NCBI GenBank assembly: GCA_964647905.1
Contig: CAZYJR010000003.1
Location: 1-64,000, forward strand
Source: CAZYJR01 sp964647905
Lineage (GTDB): Bacteria > Desulfobacterota > DSM-4660 > Desulfatiglandales > HGW-15
Direction: 5' to 3'
DNA length: 64,000 nucleotides
Positions 17,602 through 26,070 of the stretch are shown here, one piece after another. A model generated the notes under the pieces. The model saw only the letters and a list, made by a program, of their open reading frames with translations. It searched no databases and was not told the origin of the DNA. Position numbers and translations under genes: made by a program. Numbering within the stretch: position 1 is the stretch's first letter; each line of letters opens with the position of its first letter.

Positions 17602-18594
17602 TCATTCTCTCTCCGTCATCCCGGGTCGGGGCCCTCGAAGGCCCTCCCCTCCGGTTCCAATATCATCCAACAACAGCCCCTCCAGTATGTCCGAGAGGCA
17701 GACCCTCATGCTGCGGGTCCCGAAGTATTGCAATATCCCAAGGACCGCAAGGGTCCCGGCGGAAATCACCCGCGCCCTCCCCGGATCCAGGCCTTCAAGC
17801 CCGGCCCTCTCCTCTTCCGGGAGGGCTATGACTCTCCTGTATACCTCTTCCAGGGCCTCTTTTTCCAGCACCAATCCGTTCATTGCATCAGGGCTCACCG
17901 CACCCGGATCCACCTCGTACACCATGGCCGCCAGGGTGGTGACCGTCCCCCCGCTCCCGATGATCTCAGGCCCGGGATGGAACTCCTCTTTCCCGGGCAG
18001 GCCGGATGCCAGGATGGACTCCACGTATCGCCCCGCAGCCCCCAATGCCTCCTCCGACGGCGGGTCCCCCGGCAGGAACCGCTCGGTCAGCACCGCCGCG
18101 CCGATCGCCAGCGAGCGGGCGACGAGCTCCCCTCCCCGCTCCCACGTGAGCTCGGTGCTCCCGCCGCCGAGGTCAAAGAGAACATACGAGCCCGAGGGCC
18201 GGCCCAGGGCCGAGATGATTCCCTTTGCGGTGTATTCGGCCTCTTCCCGGCCGGATATGACCCTCAGCCCGACTCCTGTCTCCTCTTCTATCCGCCCCGC
18301 AAGGAACCCTCTATTTGCCGCCTCCCGCACCAGCCCGGTCGCAACCGCATTGAGCCCGCGCGCGCCCGATCTCTCGGCCCTGAGGGTCAAAGCCTTGACC
18401 GCCCGCACCGCCCGCTCCACGGCCGGCGCGCTTATCATCCCCGGGCCTTCCCGGCCGAACCCTTCGGCCAGCCGGACGTAGACCCTCTCCCTGGCCAAGG
18501 CCTCGAGCGGCCCCCCGCCCCTCTCCACCCGGGCGACCAGCAGTCTGGCGGTGTGTGTACCCAGCTCCATTGAAGCGGCCGCACTCATCTCCAT
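17602..18594 (-). CDS. Ppx/GppA-family phosphatase
   Basis: Actin-fold phosphatase (about 330 aa) of the exopolyphosphatase / pppGpp phosphohydrolase family. Seen motifs: the phosphate-1-like MELGTHTARLLVA (family form is DIGSNS or DIGTNT, so Asp is Glu here), FDLGGGSTEL near residue 150, and GSGGTVTTLAAM. It lacks the C-terminal HD domain found in long Ppx proteins, so polyphosphate or pppGpp hydrolysis are both possible. Start is uncertain: ATG 18594 or 18588; the frame extends to 18630 without a better signal. It is first in an operon with guaB and guaA, a nucleotide theme consistent with (p)ppGpp metabolism. Confidence 0.85.
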   Translation of the reverse strand: MEMSAAASMELGTHTARLLVARVERGGGPLEALARERVYVRLAEGFGREGPGMISAPAVERAVRAVKALTLRAERSGARGLNAVATGLVREAANRGFLAGRIEEETGVGLRVISGREEAEYTAKGIISALGRPSGSYVLFDLGGGSTELTWERGGELVARSLAIGAAVLTERFLPGDPPSEEALGAAGRYVESILASGLPGKEEFHPGPEIIGSGGTVTTLAAMVYEVDPGAVSPDAMNGLVLEKEALEEVYRRVIALPEEERAGLEGLDPGRARVISAGTLAVLGILQYFGTRSMRVCLSDILEGLLLDDIGTGGEGLRGPRPGMTERE

Positions 18595-18819
18595 ATGTCT
18601 TCGACTCTCGACATGCTTGCAGCCTCGCATTCACCAACGAGTCCCGGCGATCTTCCCTTGAGCCAAAGCTATACCTAACACCCTGAAAAAGGTCAAACTT
18701 GAAGCGAGAGGACCCGGCATTGAGGATTGAGCTCGGCCTTTAGGGCTTCGGGACCGACCAGGCCCGGAATCCATCAGTTTGGGCGAAAAGATCTTGAAAT
18801 TATGTCATAAATTCTTCCC

Positions 18820-18848
18820 TTGACTCTTTCATCAAATTCAATTATTGA
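18820..18848 (+). promoter_or_regulatory. possible promoter of the ATPase gene, overlapping the palindrome
   Basis: TTGACT (18820-18825) lies 17 bp before TATTGA (18843-18848). The -10 hexamer is inside the left palindrome arm. The region from 18595 to 18819 otherwise shows nothing I can assign. Confidence 0.35.
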
Positions 18849-18871
18849 ACTTCAATAATTGAATTTGATGA
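18829..18871. repeat. perfect 43-nt palindrome (21-bp arms, 1-nt centre)
   Basis: Positions 18829-18849 and 18851-18871 are exact reverse complements around C18850; the inner core reads ATTATTGAA c TTCAATAAT. It ends 12 bp before the GTG start of the ATPase gene, and its right edge runs into the GAGGT ribosome binding site (18869-18873). It could act as an operator for a dimeric protein or as an mRNA hairpin hiding the ribosome binding site. Confidence 0.92.
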
Positions 18872-18883
18872 GGTAAGCGCTCC

Positions 18884-20005
18884 GTGGCTAATCCTTTTAC
18901 CATGCGTGTCATACCACCGGATTCCCCTTTCTGCAATCGCTCCGAGGAACTCGAGGAGCTGGGCCGGCATGCCGTGAACCAGGCCGATGTGGTAATATTC
19001 TCGCCTCGCCGGTATGGAAAAACCTCTCTTGTCAGGAAACTACAATCGGAAATCGCAAAAGACGGAGTTTTAACATTTTATTCAGACCTCTTTATGGTCA
19101 GCAGTATAAGTGAAGTGGCGGAGCGAATCGCAAGAAGCGTCTATGCCGTCCTGAACAAAAGAGAGCCCCTACTTCGCAAGGGGGCGAGAATGCTTAAGAT
19201 CTTCAAGACCTTTCGCCCGGTATTCAAACCTTCTCCCGGAAACGGCTTCACCTTGACCGTGGAACCCTCTTCCAGCACTATCCCGGCAACGGAAGTTTTA
19301 GACAACATACTGGAGGAAGTGGGGGTCTTCATTGAGAAGGAGCATGCCAAGGTCCATTTTGTGCTGGACGAATTCCAGGAAATAACGGAATTAAAGGAAC
19401 CTTCTATTGAAGGGATATTGCGAAAACATATCCAGCAGCACAAGGCCTCTTACTTCTTTGTAGGCAGCCGGCGCAGGATCCTTCTGGACATCTTCAACCA
19501 GAGAAAAAGGCCTTTTTACCAAAGCTCAATCATGTACCCCATCGAACCCTTGCCGCACGAAGAATTGGTTTCCTTTCTGGTGGAGCGTTTTGAAAGCGCC
19601 GGGAAGAAATGTCCGAAGAGCGCGGCTGAAATGATTTCAAACCGGACGCATCAATATCCTTACTATGCCCAGGCTCTATCCTACAATGTTTTTGATCTAC
19701 CGGGGAAGGTCATTAAGGATGAAGATGTTGAGGCCGGTTTCGAAAGGCTCCTTTCCTCGGAACGATATGCTTACGAGGCCATGGTCCAGGGCCTCACAGG
19801 GACGCAAATAGCTCTTCTCCGCGCCCTGGCCGCCTCTCCGACCTCGCATATCCTGTCCGGCGACTATCTTGCTCGGCAAAAACTCACCGTAGGCGGAGTT
19901 CAATACGCCAAAAAGAAGCTGGTCGAGTTGGACCTGATAGAAAAGCACAATGGCGTATGGCGCGTTGTGGACCCCATCTTCTCAGAGTGGCTGTCCAGGT
20001 ATTAG
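18884..20005 (+). CDS. AAA-type ATPase of the archaeal/DUF234-like ATPase group
   Basis: The 373-aa protein has a P-loop NTPase domain: Walker A in SPRRYGKTSL (residues 40-49), Walker B HFVLDEFQEI (about 154-163), a sensor-like YFFVGSRRRIL near 188, then a winged-helix-like C-terminus (KLTVGGVQYAKKKLVELDLI). This layout matches the AAA ATPases of unknown role scattered in archaea and thermophilic or anaerobic bacteria (COG1672-like). GTG 18884 follows GAGGT. Base composition is visibly lower in GC than its neighbours, it stands alone, and its stop overlaps the manA stop by 4 nt on the opposite strand, all compatible with insertion by transfer. Function unknown. Confidence 0.8.
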   Translation: MANPFTMRVIPPDSPFCNRSEELEELGRHAVNQADVVIFSPRRYGKTSLVRKLQSEIAKDGVLTFYSDLFMVSSISEVAERIARSVYAVLNKREPLLRKGARMLKIFKTFRPVFKPSPGNGFTLTVEPSSSTIPATEVLDNILEEVGVFIEKEHAKVHFVLDEFQEITELKEPSIEGILRKHIQQHKASYFFVGSRRRILLDIFNQRKRPFYQSSIMYPIEPLPHEELVSFLVERFESAGKKCPKSAAEMISNRTHQYPYYAQALSYNVFDLPGKVIKDEDVEAGFERLLSSERYAYEAMVQGLTGTQIALLRALAASPTSHILSGDYLARQKLTVGGVQYAKKKLVELDLIEKHNGVWRVVDPIFSEWLSRY

Positions 20006-21228
20006 CGGCACGAGCCGTGGCCCATCGGGACCGAGGCGCGGTAGAGGGTGGCCTGTCCCTCGATGCGGTAGGCCGGGACCGAGGCGGGCACCAGGAAGGA
20101 GGCGCCCCGGGAGAAGGCGAGGGCCCGGCCGGTGCCGGTATCCGTGACCCGGCCCCGGCCGCCGAGGACCAGATGGATCTCCCCGCTCCTCTCCCCGCCC
20201 GAGACAAAGGGCATATCCGGTGCCGCCTCCAGGCGGGAGAGCAGGAACTCGGCCGCCGGACACCGGTATAGGCGCTCCCCTGGGGCCCTTTCCTCTCCGA
20301 TGATCGGCCCGGTCGGGCCGGGTTCGAAGATCACCGTCCTTAGAAGCTCTTCCCGGTCCACGTACTTGCCGGTCAGCCCTCCCCGTATCACGTTGTCCGA
20401 GTTGGCCATTATCTCCAGGCCGGAGCCCTCCAGGTAGGCATGGAGCTCTCCCGGGCGGATGAAGATCGCCTCCCCGGGCCGGAGTTCGATCAAGTTCAGG
20501 AATGCCGGGGCCAGGGCCCCCGGATCTCCCGGAAAAAGCCCGGCGAGCCTCCTAACCCAGGCGAAGGCCGGATCGCTCCCGGTCATCTCGGCCGCCCGCG
20601 CTTCGGCCTCGCTGGTGACCGCGTGCCTTCGCTCCGGGGCAAGGGACATGAACGCGGTAAAAAAGCGCCTGAGACCGCGGGACGGATCTTCATCATCCAG
20701 CACTGCGGCCTCGGCCGAGAGGCCCTTTGGTGCCGCCGCCTCGAGCAGCCGGGCTGTCTCCTCCGCCGGGCGGAACCCCTTGAGTGCGCGAAACCGGGTC
20801 ACCGCGCAGAGGAGCTCTGGCTTGTGATTTCGGTCCTTGTAGGTCCGCTCAGGGGAGTCCAAGGGGATTCCGGCCTTGTCCTCACGGGCGAATCCCTCCC
20901 CGGCCTGCTCCTTTCCCGGATGGGCCTGGATGGACAGAGGCTCGCCCGCCGCCAGGAACTTGAAGAGAAACGGGAGCTCGTGCCCGAATTTCTCCACCAC
21001 GTACCGGCCCAGCACCGCCTCGGTCGCCTCCCTGATCACCCGGTCCAGGGGAAGCTCGGTCGAACCTTGTTTGACCAGGGAAGGGGCCGTGGGATGGGCT
21101 CCCATCCATAGCTCGGCCATAGGCCGGTCTCGGGCCTCAGGGGGCAGGCCCAGCAGGTCCTGGATCGCGGTCCTCGACCCCCAGGCATAGTCCTTTACCG
21201 GATTTTCCAGGATAGCGATACTATCCAC
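20002..21228 (-). CDS. manA: mannose-6-phosphate isomerase, type I
   Basis: Cytosolic zinc enzyme interconverting mannose 6-phosphate and fructose 6-phosphate, supplying mannose for surface polysaccharide. The 408-aa protein shows the type I metal site: IQAHPGKEQA, the Glu in HKPELLCAV, and the His in RPGELHAYL; the N-terminus NPVKDYAWGS is typical. GTG 21228 has a GGAGGGGG stretch upstream; the longer frame runs back through the MFS gene and is not coding. It overlaps the MFS gene by 8 nt. Confidence 0.92.
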   Translation of the reverse strand: MDSIAILENPVKDYAWGSRTAIQDLLGLPPEARDRPMAELWMGAHPTAPSLVKQGSTELPLDRVIREATEAVLGRYVVEKFGHELPFLFKFLAAGEPLSIQAHPGKEQAGEGFAREDKAGIPLDSPERTYKDRNHKPELLCAVTRFRALKGFRPAEETARLLEAAAPKGLSAEAAVLDDEDPSRGLRRFFTAFMSLAPERRHAVTSEAEARAAEMTGSDPAFAWVRRLAGLFPGDPGALAPAFLNLIELRPGEAIFIRPGELHAYLEGSGLEIMANSDNVIRGGLTGKYVDREELLRTVIFEPGPTGPIIGEERAPGERLYRCPAAEFLLSRLEAAPDMPFVSGGERSGEIHLVLGGRGRVTDTGTGRALAFSRGASFLVPASVPAYRIEGQATLYRASVPMGHGSCR

Positions 21229-22522
21229 CCGCCCCCTCCATCTCCTCCTTGGCCTTTGCCGCGTCCACAAAGAAGAGCAATATCCCGCCCGCCACGAAGA
21301 GGACTGCCACCGCGCTGATGCCCGCCCTGGACGCGATATCCGCCGAATACCCGGCATGCCTTACCAGGAGCCCGAACCCGCCCATCAGGGCCGGCCCCAC
21401 CACGGCGGCGAACTTTCCCAGCATGTTGTAGAACCCGAAGAACTCCGCTGACTTGTCGGGCGGGATCATCCTCGCGTAAAACGAGCGGCTGAGGGCCTGG
21501 ATCCCGCCCTGGACCGTCCCCACCACGGCGGCCAGCAGATAGAACTCCAATCTCTCCCGCATAAAGGCCCCCCAGATGCAGACCAGGACGTAGACCACCA
21601 GCGCCGAATAAATCGCCCGCTTAGGCCCTATGCGGTTCCCCAGGCGGCCGAAGCCGACCGCGCAGGGGAACCCCACGAACTGGGTGATCAAGAGGGCCAG
21701 GATCAGGTCCTTGGACTCGAACCCTATGGAGAGCCCGTAGTCGACCGCCATGCGGATGACCGTGTCCACACCGTCAATATAGCACCAGTAGGCCAGGAGG
21801 AAAAGGCTCAAGGTCCTGAGCCGCCTGACCTCTCCCAGGGTGGCCCTGAGCTGCCTTAGCCCGCCCGATACCATGGCGAGCCCGGACCGGGCCCGGCCTG
21901 TGTAGGGCTCGTCTACAAAGAGGATCAAGGGGATGGTAAAGACCGCCCACCAGATCCCCACGGTCAGGAAGGAGAACCTCACGGCCCGGCCCGCATCGGC
22001 GAACCCGAAGGTCTCCGGGCTCAGGGTCATCCACACGTTGAAGCCGAAGAGGAGCCCGCCTCCCAGGTAACCCAGGCCGAAGCCGAGAGACGAGACCACG
22101 TCGAACCTCTTCTCCGAAGCCACGCCGGTCAGGAGGGAATCGTAGAAGATATTGCCGCCGGAAAAGCCCAGTGTGGCCAGTGCGTAAAGGACGATCGCCG
22201 CAGGCCACTCGCCCATGCCCACGAGGTATAAGGCGGAGGTCATGACCGCGCCCATATACGCGAAAAATATCAGGAAGTGTTTCTTGGCGCTCCCCCTGTC
22301 CGCTATGGCCCCAAGGAGGGGTGCGGACAGGGCCACCACGATGCCGGCCAGGGAGTTGGCCACCCCCAGCCTGGCGGTGGATACGGATACATCCGCACCA
22401 ACGCTCCAGTACTGCTTGAAGAAAATAGGAAAAAACCCCGCCATTACGGTGGTTGCAAAGGCGGAGTTGGCCCAGTCATAGAGGGCCCAGGAGATCACCG
22501 ATCCGGATTCGTCCCGTGCCAT
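21221..22522 (-). CDS. MFS transporter, UMF1/Atg22-like
   Basis: Inner-membrane protein of 433 aa with about twelve hydrophobic segments. The N-terminal pattern ISWALYDWANSAFATTVMAG and the middle GGIQALSRSFYARMIPPDKSAEFFGFYN in parts are hallmarks of the UMF1/Vps-Atg22 family of the major facilitator superfamily; some members export amino acids but most substrates are unknown. ATG 22522 has AGGAGGGG at ideal spacing, so I reject the longer frame. It lies 14 bp after murJ and overlaps manA. Confidence 0.88.
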   Translation of the reverse strand: MARDESGSVISWALYDWANSAFATTVMAGFFPIFFKQYWSVGADVSVSTARLGVANSLAGIVVALSAPLLGAIADRGSAKKHFLIFFAYMGAVMTSALYLVGMGEWPAAIVLYALATLGFSGGNIFYDSLLTGVASEKRFDVVSSLGFGLGYLGGGLLFGFNVWMTLSPETFGFADAGRAVRFSFLTVGIWWAVFTIPLILFVDEPYTGRARSGLAMVSGGLRQLRATLGEVRRLRTLSLFLLAYWCYIDGVDTVIRMAVDYGLSIGFESKDLILALLITQFVGFPCAVGFGRLGNRIGPKRAIYSALVVYVLVCIWGAFMRERLEFYLLAAVVGTVQGGIQALSRSFYARMIPPDKSAEFFGFYNMLGKFAAVVGPALMGGFGLLVRHAGYSADIASRAGISAVAVLFVAGGILLFFVDAAKAKEEMEGAGG

Positions 22523-22536
22523 ACGTCCCCTCCTAG

Positions 22537-24087
22537 TCATCTCCTGATGTCTCTCCAGGGGTACATCAGGGCGAAGTAGACCACGCACCCCGCGCCCACC
22601 AGCCCGGCCAGGCCCAGGATCAGCTCGGGGAGCGCGGTTTCAGGCCCGGGCTCCCACCAGAGCCTGTAGCCCCCCCAGAGGACCGCACCCATGATCGCAG
22701 AGCCCCCCGCCGACCTGGTCAAGGAGACCACCATGTCTTTCCCCGTCCACCCTGGGGCGTACCTCTGGAGGAATACTCCGAGGACCAGAAACTGAACGCC
22801 TGATGCCAGGGAAAGGGCCAGGGCCAGGCCGCCGTGGGCCAGGGGGCCCATAAGCGCCAGGCTCAGCCCGGCGTTCAGGAACAGGGCCGCCACCGCTGCC
22901 TTTACCGGGGTTATGGTGTCCTGAAGGGCGTAGAAGGCGGCCACCAGGACCCTTATGCCTGAAAACGCCCACAGGCCCACGGAGTAAAGCGTCAGGGCGA
23001 AGGCGGTCATCCGGGTGGCCTCGGGGTCGAATGCCCCGCGCTCGAAGAGCACCCTCACTATCAGGGGTCCGAGCACTATGAGGCCTGTCATGGCGGGCAG
23101 GGTGATGAAAAAGACCAGGCGCATGGCGTAGCCCAGGGTCTCCTTGAAGGCGTGGAGGCTCTCCTCTGCGGCCTGCCTGGATAGAGACGGGAGCGCGGCG
23201 GTGCTCACCGCTATGGCAAAGACCCCCAAGGGAAACTGAACAAGGCGGTCCGCGTAGTAGAGCCAGGAGACGCTCCCCTCGGGGAGGAACGAGGCCAGGA
23301 GTGTCCCCACGAACTGGTTGACCTGGTAGACCGCCGAGCCGAAGATCGCCGGGAGCATCAGCCGCCCCATGCGCTTTACCGCCGGGTGGGCGGGCCGCCA
23401 GGCGGGCTTGAGCGAGACCCCCAGCCTTTTCAGAAAAGGGATCTGGAGAACGACCTGGAGCGCACCCCCGAGGATAACCCCGATGGCCAGGCCCACCACG
23501 GGCTCGGAGAGCCCGGGGGATATCCAGTAGACCGCACCGATGATCCCCAGGTTCAAGAAGACAGGGGCCGCGGCCGGCGCAGCGAAGCGGCGGAGGGAGT
23601 TCAAGACCCCCATGAAAAGGGCCACTATGCTGATAAGGAATATGTAGGGGAACGTGATCCTGGTAAGGAGCACGGTGAGCTCGTACTTGGGCCCGGCCCC
23701 GCCGAAGCCGAAGGCCTGGATCCTGACGATCCACGGGGAGAACAGGACACCGGCCAGGGTCACCACGGCCAGGAGCAGGGAGAGCAGGGTCAGGGTCACC
23801 CTGACCAGCTCCATGGCGTCCTCCCTGGATTTCTGCTGGAGGTACTCGGTGAAAACCGGGATGAAGGCTATGCTGAGCGATCCCTCGGCAAAGAGCCTTC
23901 TCAGGAGATTGGGGATGCGGAAGGCCACGAAAAAGGCGTCCGCCGCCATGCCCGACCCGAAGAACCGGGCCACCACCATGTCCCTTACCAGCCCCAGGAT
24001 GCGGCTCATCAGGGTGAAGAACCCCACGGTGCCGGCGGCCCGGCCCACCTGCCGGTTCTCCGACCCTCCCGAGACCTGCGGATCCAC
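22537..24087 (-). CDS. murJ: lipid II flippase MurJ (MviN)
   Basis: Inner-membrane flippase for the peptidoglycan precursor lipid II. The 516-aa protein has about fourteen hydrophobic segments and the MviN hallmarks GFFTLMSRILGLVRDMVVA, ADAFFVAFRIPNLLRRLFAEG in parts, and AFIPVFTEYL. The start is GTG 24087, with GAGAG just upstream. It is first of a leftward operon with the MFS gene and manA and is divergent from rpsT, an arrangement often seen with S20. Confidence 0.94.
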   Translation of the reverse strand: MDPQVSGGSENRQVGRAAGTVGFFTLMSRILGLVRDMVVARFFGSGMAADAFFVAFRIPNLLRRLFAEGSLSIAFIPVFTEYLQQKSREDAMELVRVTLTLLSLLLAVVTLAGVLFSPWIVRIQAFGFGGAGPKYELTVLLTRITFPYIFLISIVALFMGVLNSLRRFAAPAAAPVFLNLGIIGAVYWISPGLSEPVVGLAIGVILGGALQVVLQIPFLKRLGVSLKPAWRPAHPAVKRMGRLMLPAIFGSAVYQVNQFVGTLLASFLPEGSVSWLYYADRLVQFPLGVFAIAVSTAALPSLSRQAAEESLHAFKETLGYAMRLVFFITLPAMTGLIVLGPLIVRVLFERGAFDPEATRMTAFALTLYSVGLWAFSGIRVLVAAFYALQDTITPVKAAVAALFLNAGLSLALMGPLAHGGLALALSLASGVQFLVLGVFLQRYAPGWTGKDMVVSLTRSAGGSAIMGAVLWGGYRLWWEPGPETALPELILGLAGLVGAGCVVYFALMYPWRDIRR

Positions 24088-24125
24088 CTCTCAGCAGCCC
24101 CGCCTTGTACGGCTTGCTTTTGGCC

Positions 24126-24155
24126 TTGACAATTCCTGAGTTCCTCCCATATATA
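24126..24155 (+). promoter_or_regulatory. sigma70-type promoter of rpsT
   Basis: Consensus TTGACA at 24126-24131 and TATATA at 24150-24155 (18-bp spacer; TATAAA overlaps at 24152). It sits in the murJ-rpsT divergent region about 70 bp before the rpsT start. Confidence 0.55.
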
Positions 24156-24227
24156 AAAGGTTTTCAGTCGGGTGATCGTACGCCCGCGAAGTCAACGCTT
24201 TTTTTACTTGCACGAAGGAGCATTCAC

Positions 24228-24491
24228 TTGGCCAATCATAAGTCAGCCATCAAGAGGGCCCGGCAGAACGAGACAAGAAGGACCAGGAACCGCAGCTACA
24301 AGACCCGCGTCAAGAACGCGGTCAAGGACGTCCGTGAGGCGGTGGCGGAAAACTCCCCTGAGGAGGCGCGCGAGAGGCTCTCCAGAGCCATGAGCAGCAT
24401 CCAGAAGACCGCGGTCAAGGGGGTAATCCCCAAGAACAGGGCCTCCCGGAAGATCGCCCGCCTATCCCGCCAGGTCAACAAGATCTCCTGA
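24228..24491 (+). CDS. rpsT: 30S ribosomal protein S20
   Basis: Primary 16S rRNA-binding protein of the small subunit; 87 aa, the usual length. The start LANHKSAIKRARQNETRR is diagnostic, and the rest is a basic helical hairpin ending RKIARLSRQVNKI. The start is TTG at 24228 with GAAGGAG at 24214-24220; TTG or GTG starts are known for S20 genes and link to autoregulation. The last 30 nt overlap the 3' end of holA on the other strand, so the two mRNAs are complementary at their ends. Confidence 0.97.
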   Translation: MANHKSAIKRARQNETRRTRNRSYKTRVKNAVKDVREAVAENSPEEARERLSRAMSSIQKTAVKGVIPKNRASRKIARLSRQVNKIS

Positions 24492-25496
24492 TCCCCAGCA
24501 AAGATCCAAGACCAGGGCCTCGAGCAACGGGACGGGCCTGGAGCCGGACTTGAGCCTGCCATCCGCCTCGTAGAGGAGGAAAAGGGCCCTCTCCAGCTCC
24601 TGCTCCGTGAAGTTCCGCGACTGGCGCACCAAGCGCTTGGCGGCGAAATCCTGGACCGAGAGCCTCTTGGGGAGCTCGGACTCCCGCACTCCTTCGGCCA
24701 GGAGGCACTTGGTCCGCCACAAGAGGCGCACCTGGCGGTTGAGCATACCCAGGACCCCCAAGTGCTCCATGGGCCCGCCTTCTTCCAGGTAGCGATCCAG
24801 CACTGAGAGCGCCTTGGGGGCGTCCTTGTCCGAGACCAGGTTCACCAGCTCGAATATGGTAAAACTCCGGCTCCTGGCGGCCAGCTCCAGCACCTCGTCC
24901 TCGCCCACCCGCGAAGCTCCGTGCCTCAGCTTGAGCTTTTCCATCTCGCCGCGGAGCTCCCTCAAGCGGTTCCCCACCACCTCCTGGAGAACCTGCCGGC
25001 CGCGCTCGTCCATGTCCAGGCCCAGCTCCCGCGTCGTGGAGCGGATCCAGGCCGAGAGCCTCGCGCCTCTCAGCTCTTCAAAGGCCACGGCGCGGCCGTT
25101 GTCCCTGAACCTCTTGTAGAACTTGACATTGAAATTGGTGCGGCCGGACATGAAGATCAGGCACGAGGTGTCAGCGGGCTCTTCCAGGTAAGGGACCAGG
25201 AGGGCGAGCTGGTTTGGGGCCATGGCCTCGGTCCTCCTGACGATGATAAGCCTCCTCCGGGCCATGAAGGGCATGGACCGCGCCCTCCCGGTTATCTCGC
25301 CCGCAGGGAGCTTTTTGTCGCCGTAGAGGATCTCCACGTTGAACCCGCGGAAGGCCTCGGGCTCCCAGGAGGCCCTGATCCGGTCCACCACCTGCTCCAT
25401 GCGATACTCATCCGGGCCGTGGAAGAGGTAGTAGGGCTCCAGGCGTCCGGCCTCCAGGTGGGCGATCACCTCTTCGGGCTTCAGGTCCCGTGCCAT
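24462..25496 (-). CDS. holA: DNA polymerase III delta subunit
   Basis: Clamp-loader subunit (344 aa) that opens the beta clamp. The N-terminal ATPase-like domain contains YYLFHGPDEYRMEQVVDRIR in pieces and the C-terminal collar domain contains HLGVLGMLNRQVRLLW, both typical of HolA; the family does not bind ATP itself. The start ATG 25496 shares one base with the lptE stop, and lptE-holA-rpsT adjacency is common in bacteria. It is the last gene of the long leftward operon. Confidence 0.92.
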   Translation of the reverse strand: MARDLKPEEVIAHLEAGRLEPYYLFHGPDEYRMEQVVDRIRASWEPEAFRGFNVEILYGDKKLPAGEITGRARSMPFMARRRLIIVRRTEAMAPNQLALLVPYLEEPADTSCLIFMSGRTNFNVKFYKRFRDNGRAVAFEELRGARLSAWIRSTTRELGLDMDERGRQVLQEVVGNRLRELRGEMEKLKLRHGASRVGEDEVLELAARSRSFTIFELVNLVSDKDAPKALSVLDRYLEEGGPMEHLGVLGMLNRQVRLLWRTKCLLAEGVRESELPKRLSVQDFAAKRLVRQSRNFTEQELERALFLLYEADGRLKSGSRPVPLLEALVLDLCWGSGDLVDLAG

Positions 25497-26053
25497 CAGA
25501 ACCGTTCCATGGTCTTGAGGTAGACCCTCTTGGCCAGGTTCTCCGCGATCCTCCTCAGGGCCCTGCGCTGGTTCTCCCGGGTAAAGAGGGGATCAGCGCT
25601 CACCTCGAAGCGCTCCTCCTCGAAAAGGCCGGCCTCGCTCCACACCGTCTCGCCCGACTCGCGGTCCACCAGCCTGGCGTCCAGCTCCACCATGAGCCTG
25701 CGGCTGCTGGTGGTGGAGTATATTCGCTCCTCCCCCCCGACCCGGCGGCGATCCAGGTCATAGGTCACGGCCTCGGTCCTTATGTCCCGCACGTGTCCCA
25801 CGAGCACCATGTGGGCCAGCTCCCCGGGCCTGATCGGGACCCGGGCATTCCGGATGAACTCCTCCCTTATAACCCGGGTGAAGTCGGGCTCAAAGGCCAG
25901 GCTGGACGAAGTACTGGTCATCATGGGGATCGCCAGGCTTTGGATCTCCATTCCCAAGGGCCTGCCGTCAGAGCGCACCCGGTACCCGCAGCCGGCCGAG
26001 GCCGCCGCCAGGATCGCGCATGCCAGAAGGAGGCCCCCTGAAAGGGCTCTCAT
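25496..26053 (-). CDS. lptE: LPS-assembly lipoprotein LptE
   Basis: Outer-membrane lipoprotein (185 aa) that plugs the LptD barrel during LPS insertion. There is a lipoprotein signal peptide with lipobox ASAGC at about residues 18-22, then CGYRVRSDGRPL and the LptE-type strands SLAIPMMTSTS and FEPDFTRVIREEF. Its position between leuS and holA is the classical lptE locus. It shows that the host has an LPS-bearing outer membrane, and it is itself a client of the lspA/lgt pathway encoded at the left of the window. Confidence 0.92.
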   Translation of the reverse strand: MRALSGGLLLACAILAAASAGCGYRVRSDGRPLGMEIQSLAIPMMTSTSSSLAFEPDFTRVIREEFIRNARVPIRPGELAHMVLVGHVRDIRTEAVTYDLDRRRVGGEERIYSTTSSRRLMVELDARLVDRESGETVWSEAGLFEEERFEVSADPLFTRENQRRALRRIAENLAKRVYLKTMERF

Positions 26054-26070
26054 ATCCCCACCCCCCTTTC

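Noticed and set aside
18631..18819. tRNA or small RNA between ppx/gppA and the ATPase gene
   Set aside because: No cloverleaf or T-loop consensus could be found, and no convincing terminator.
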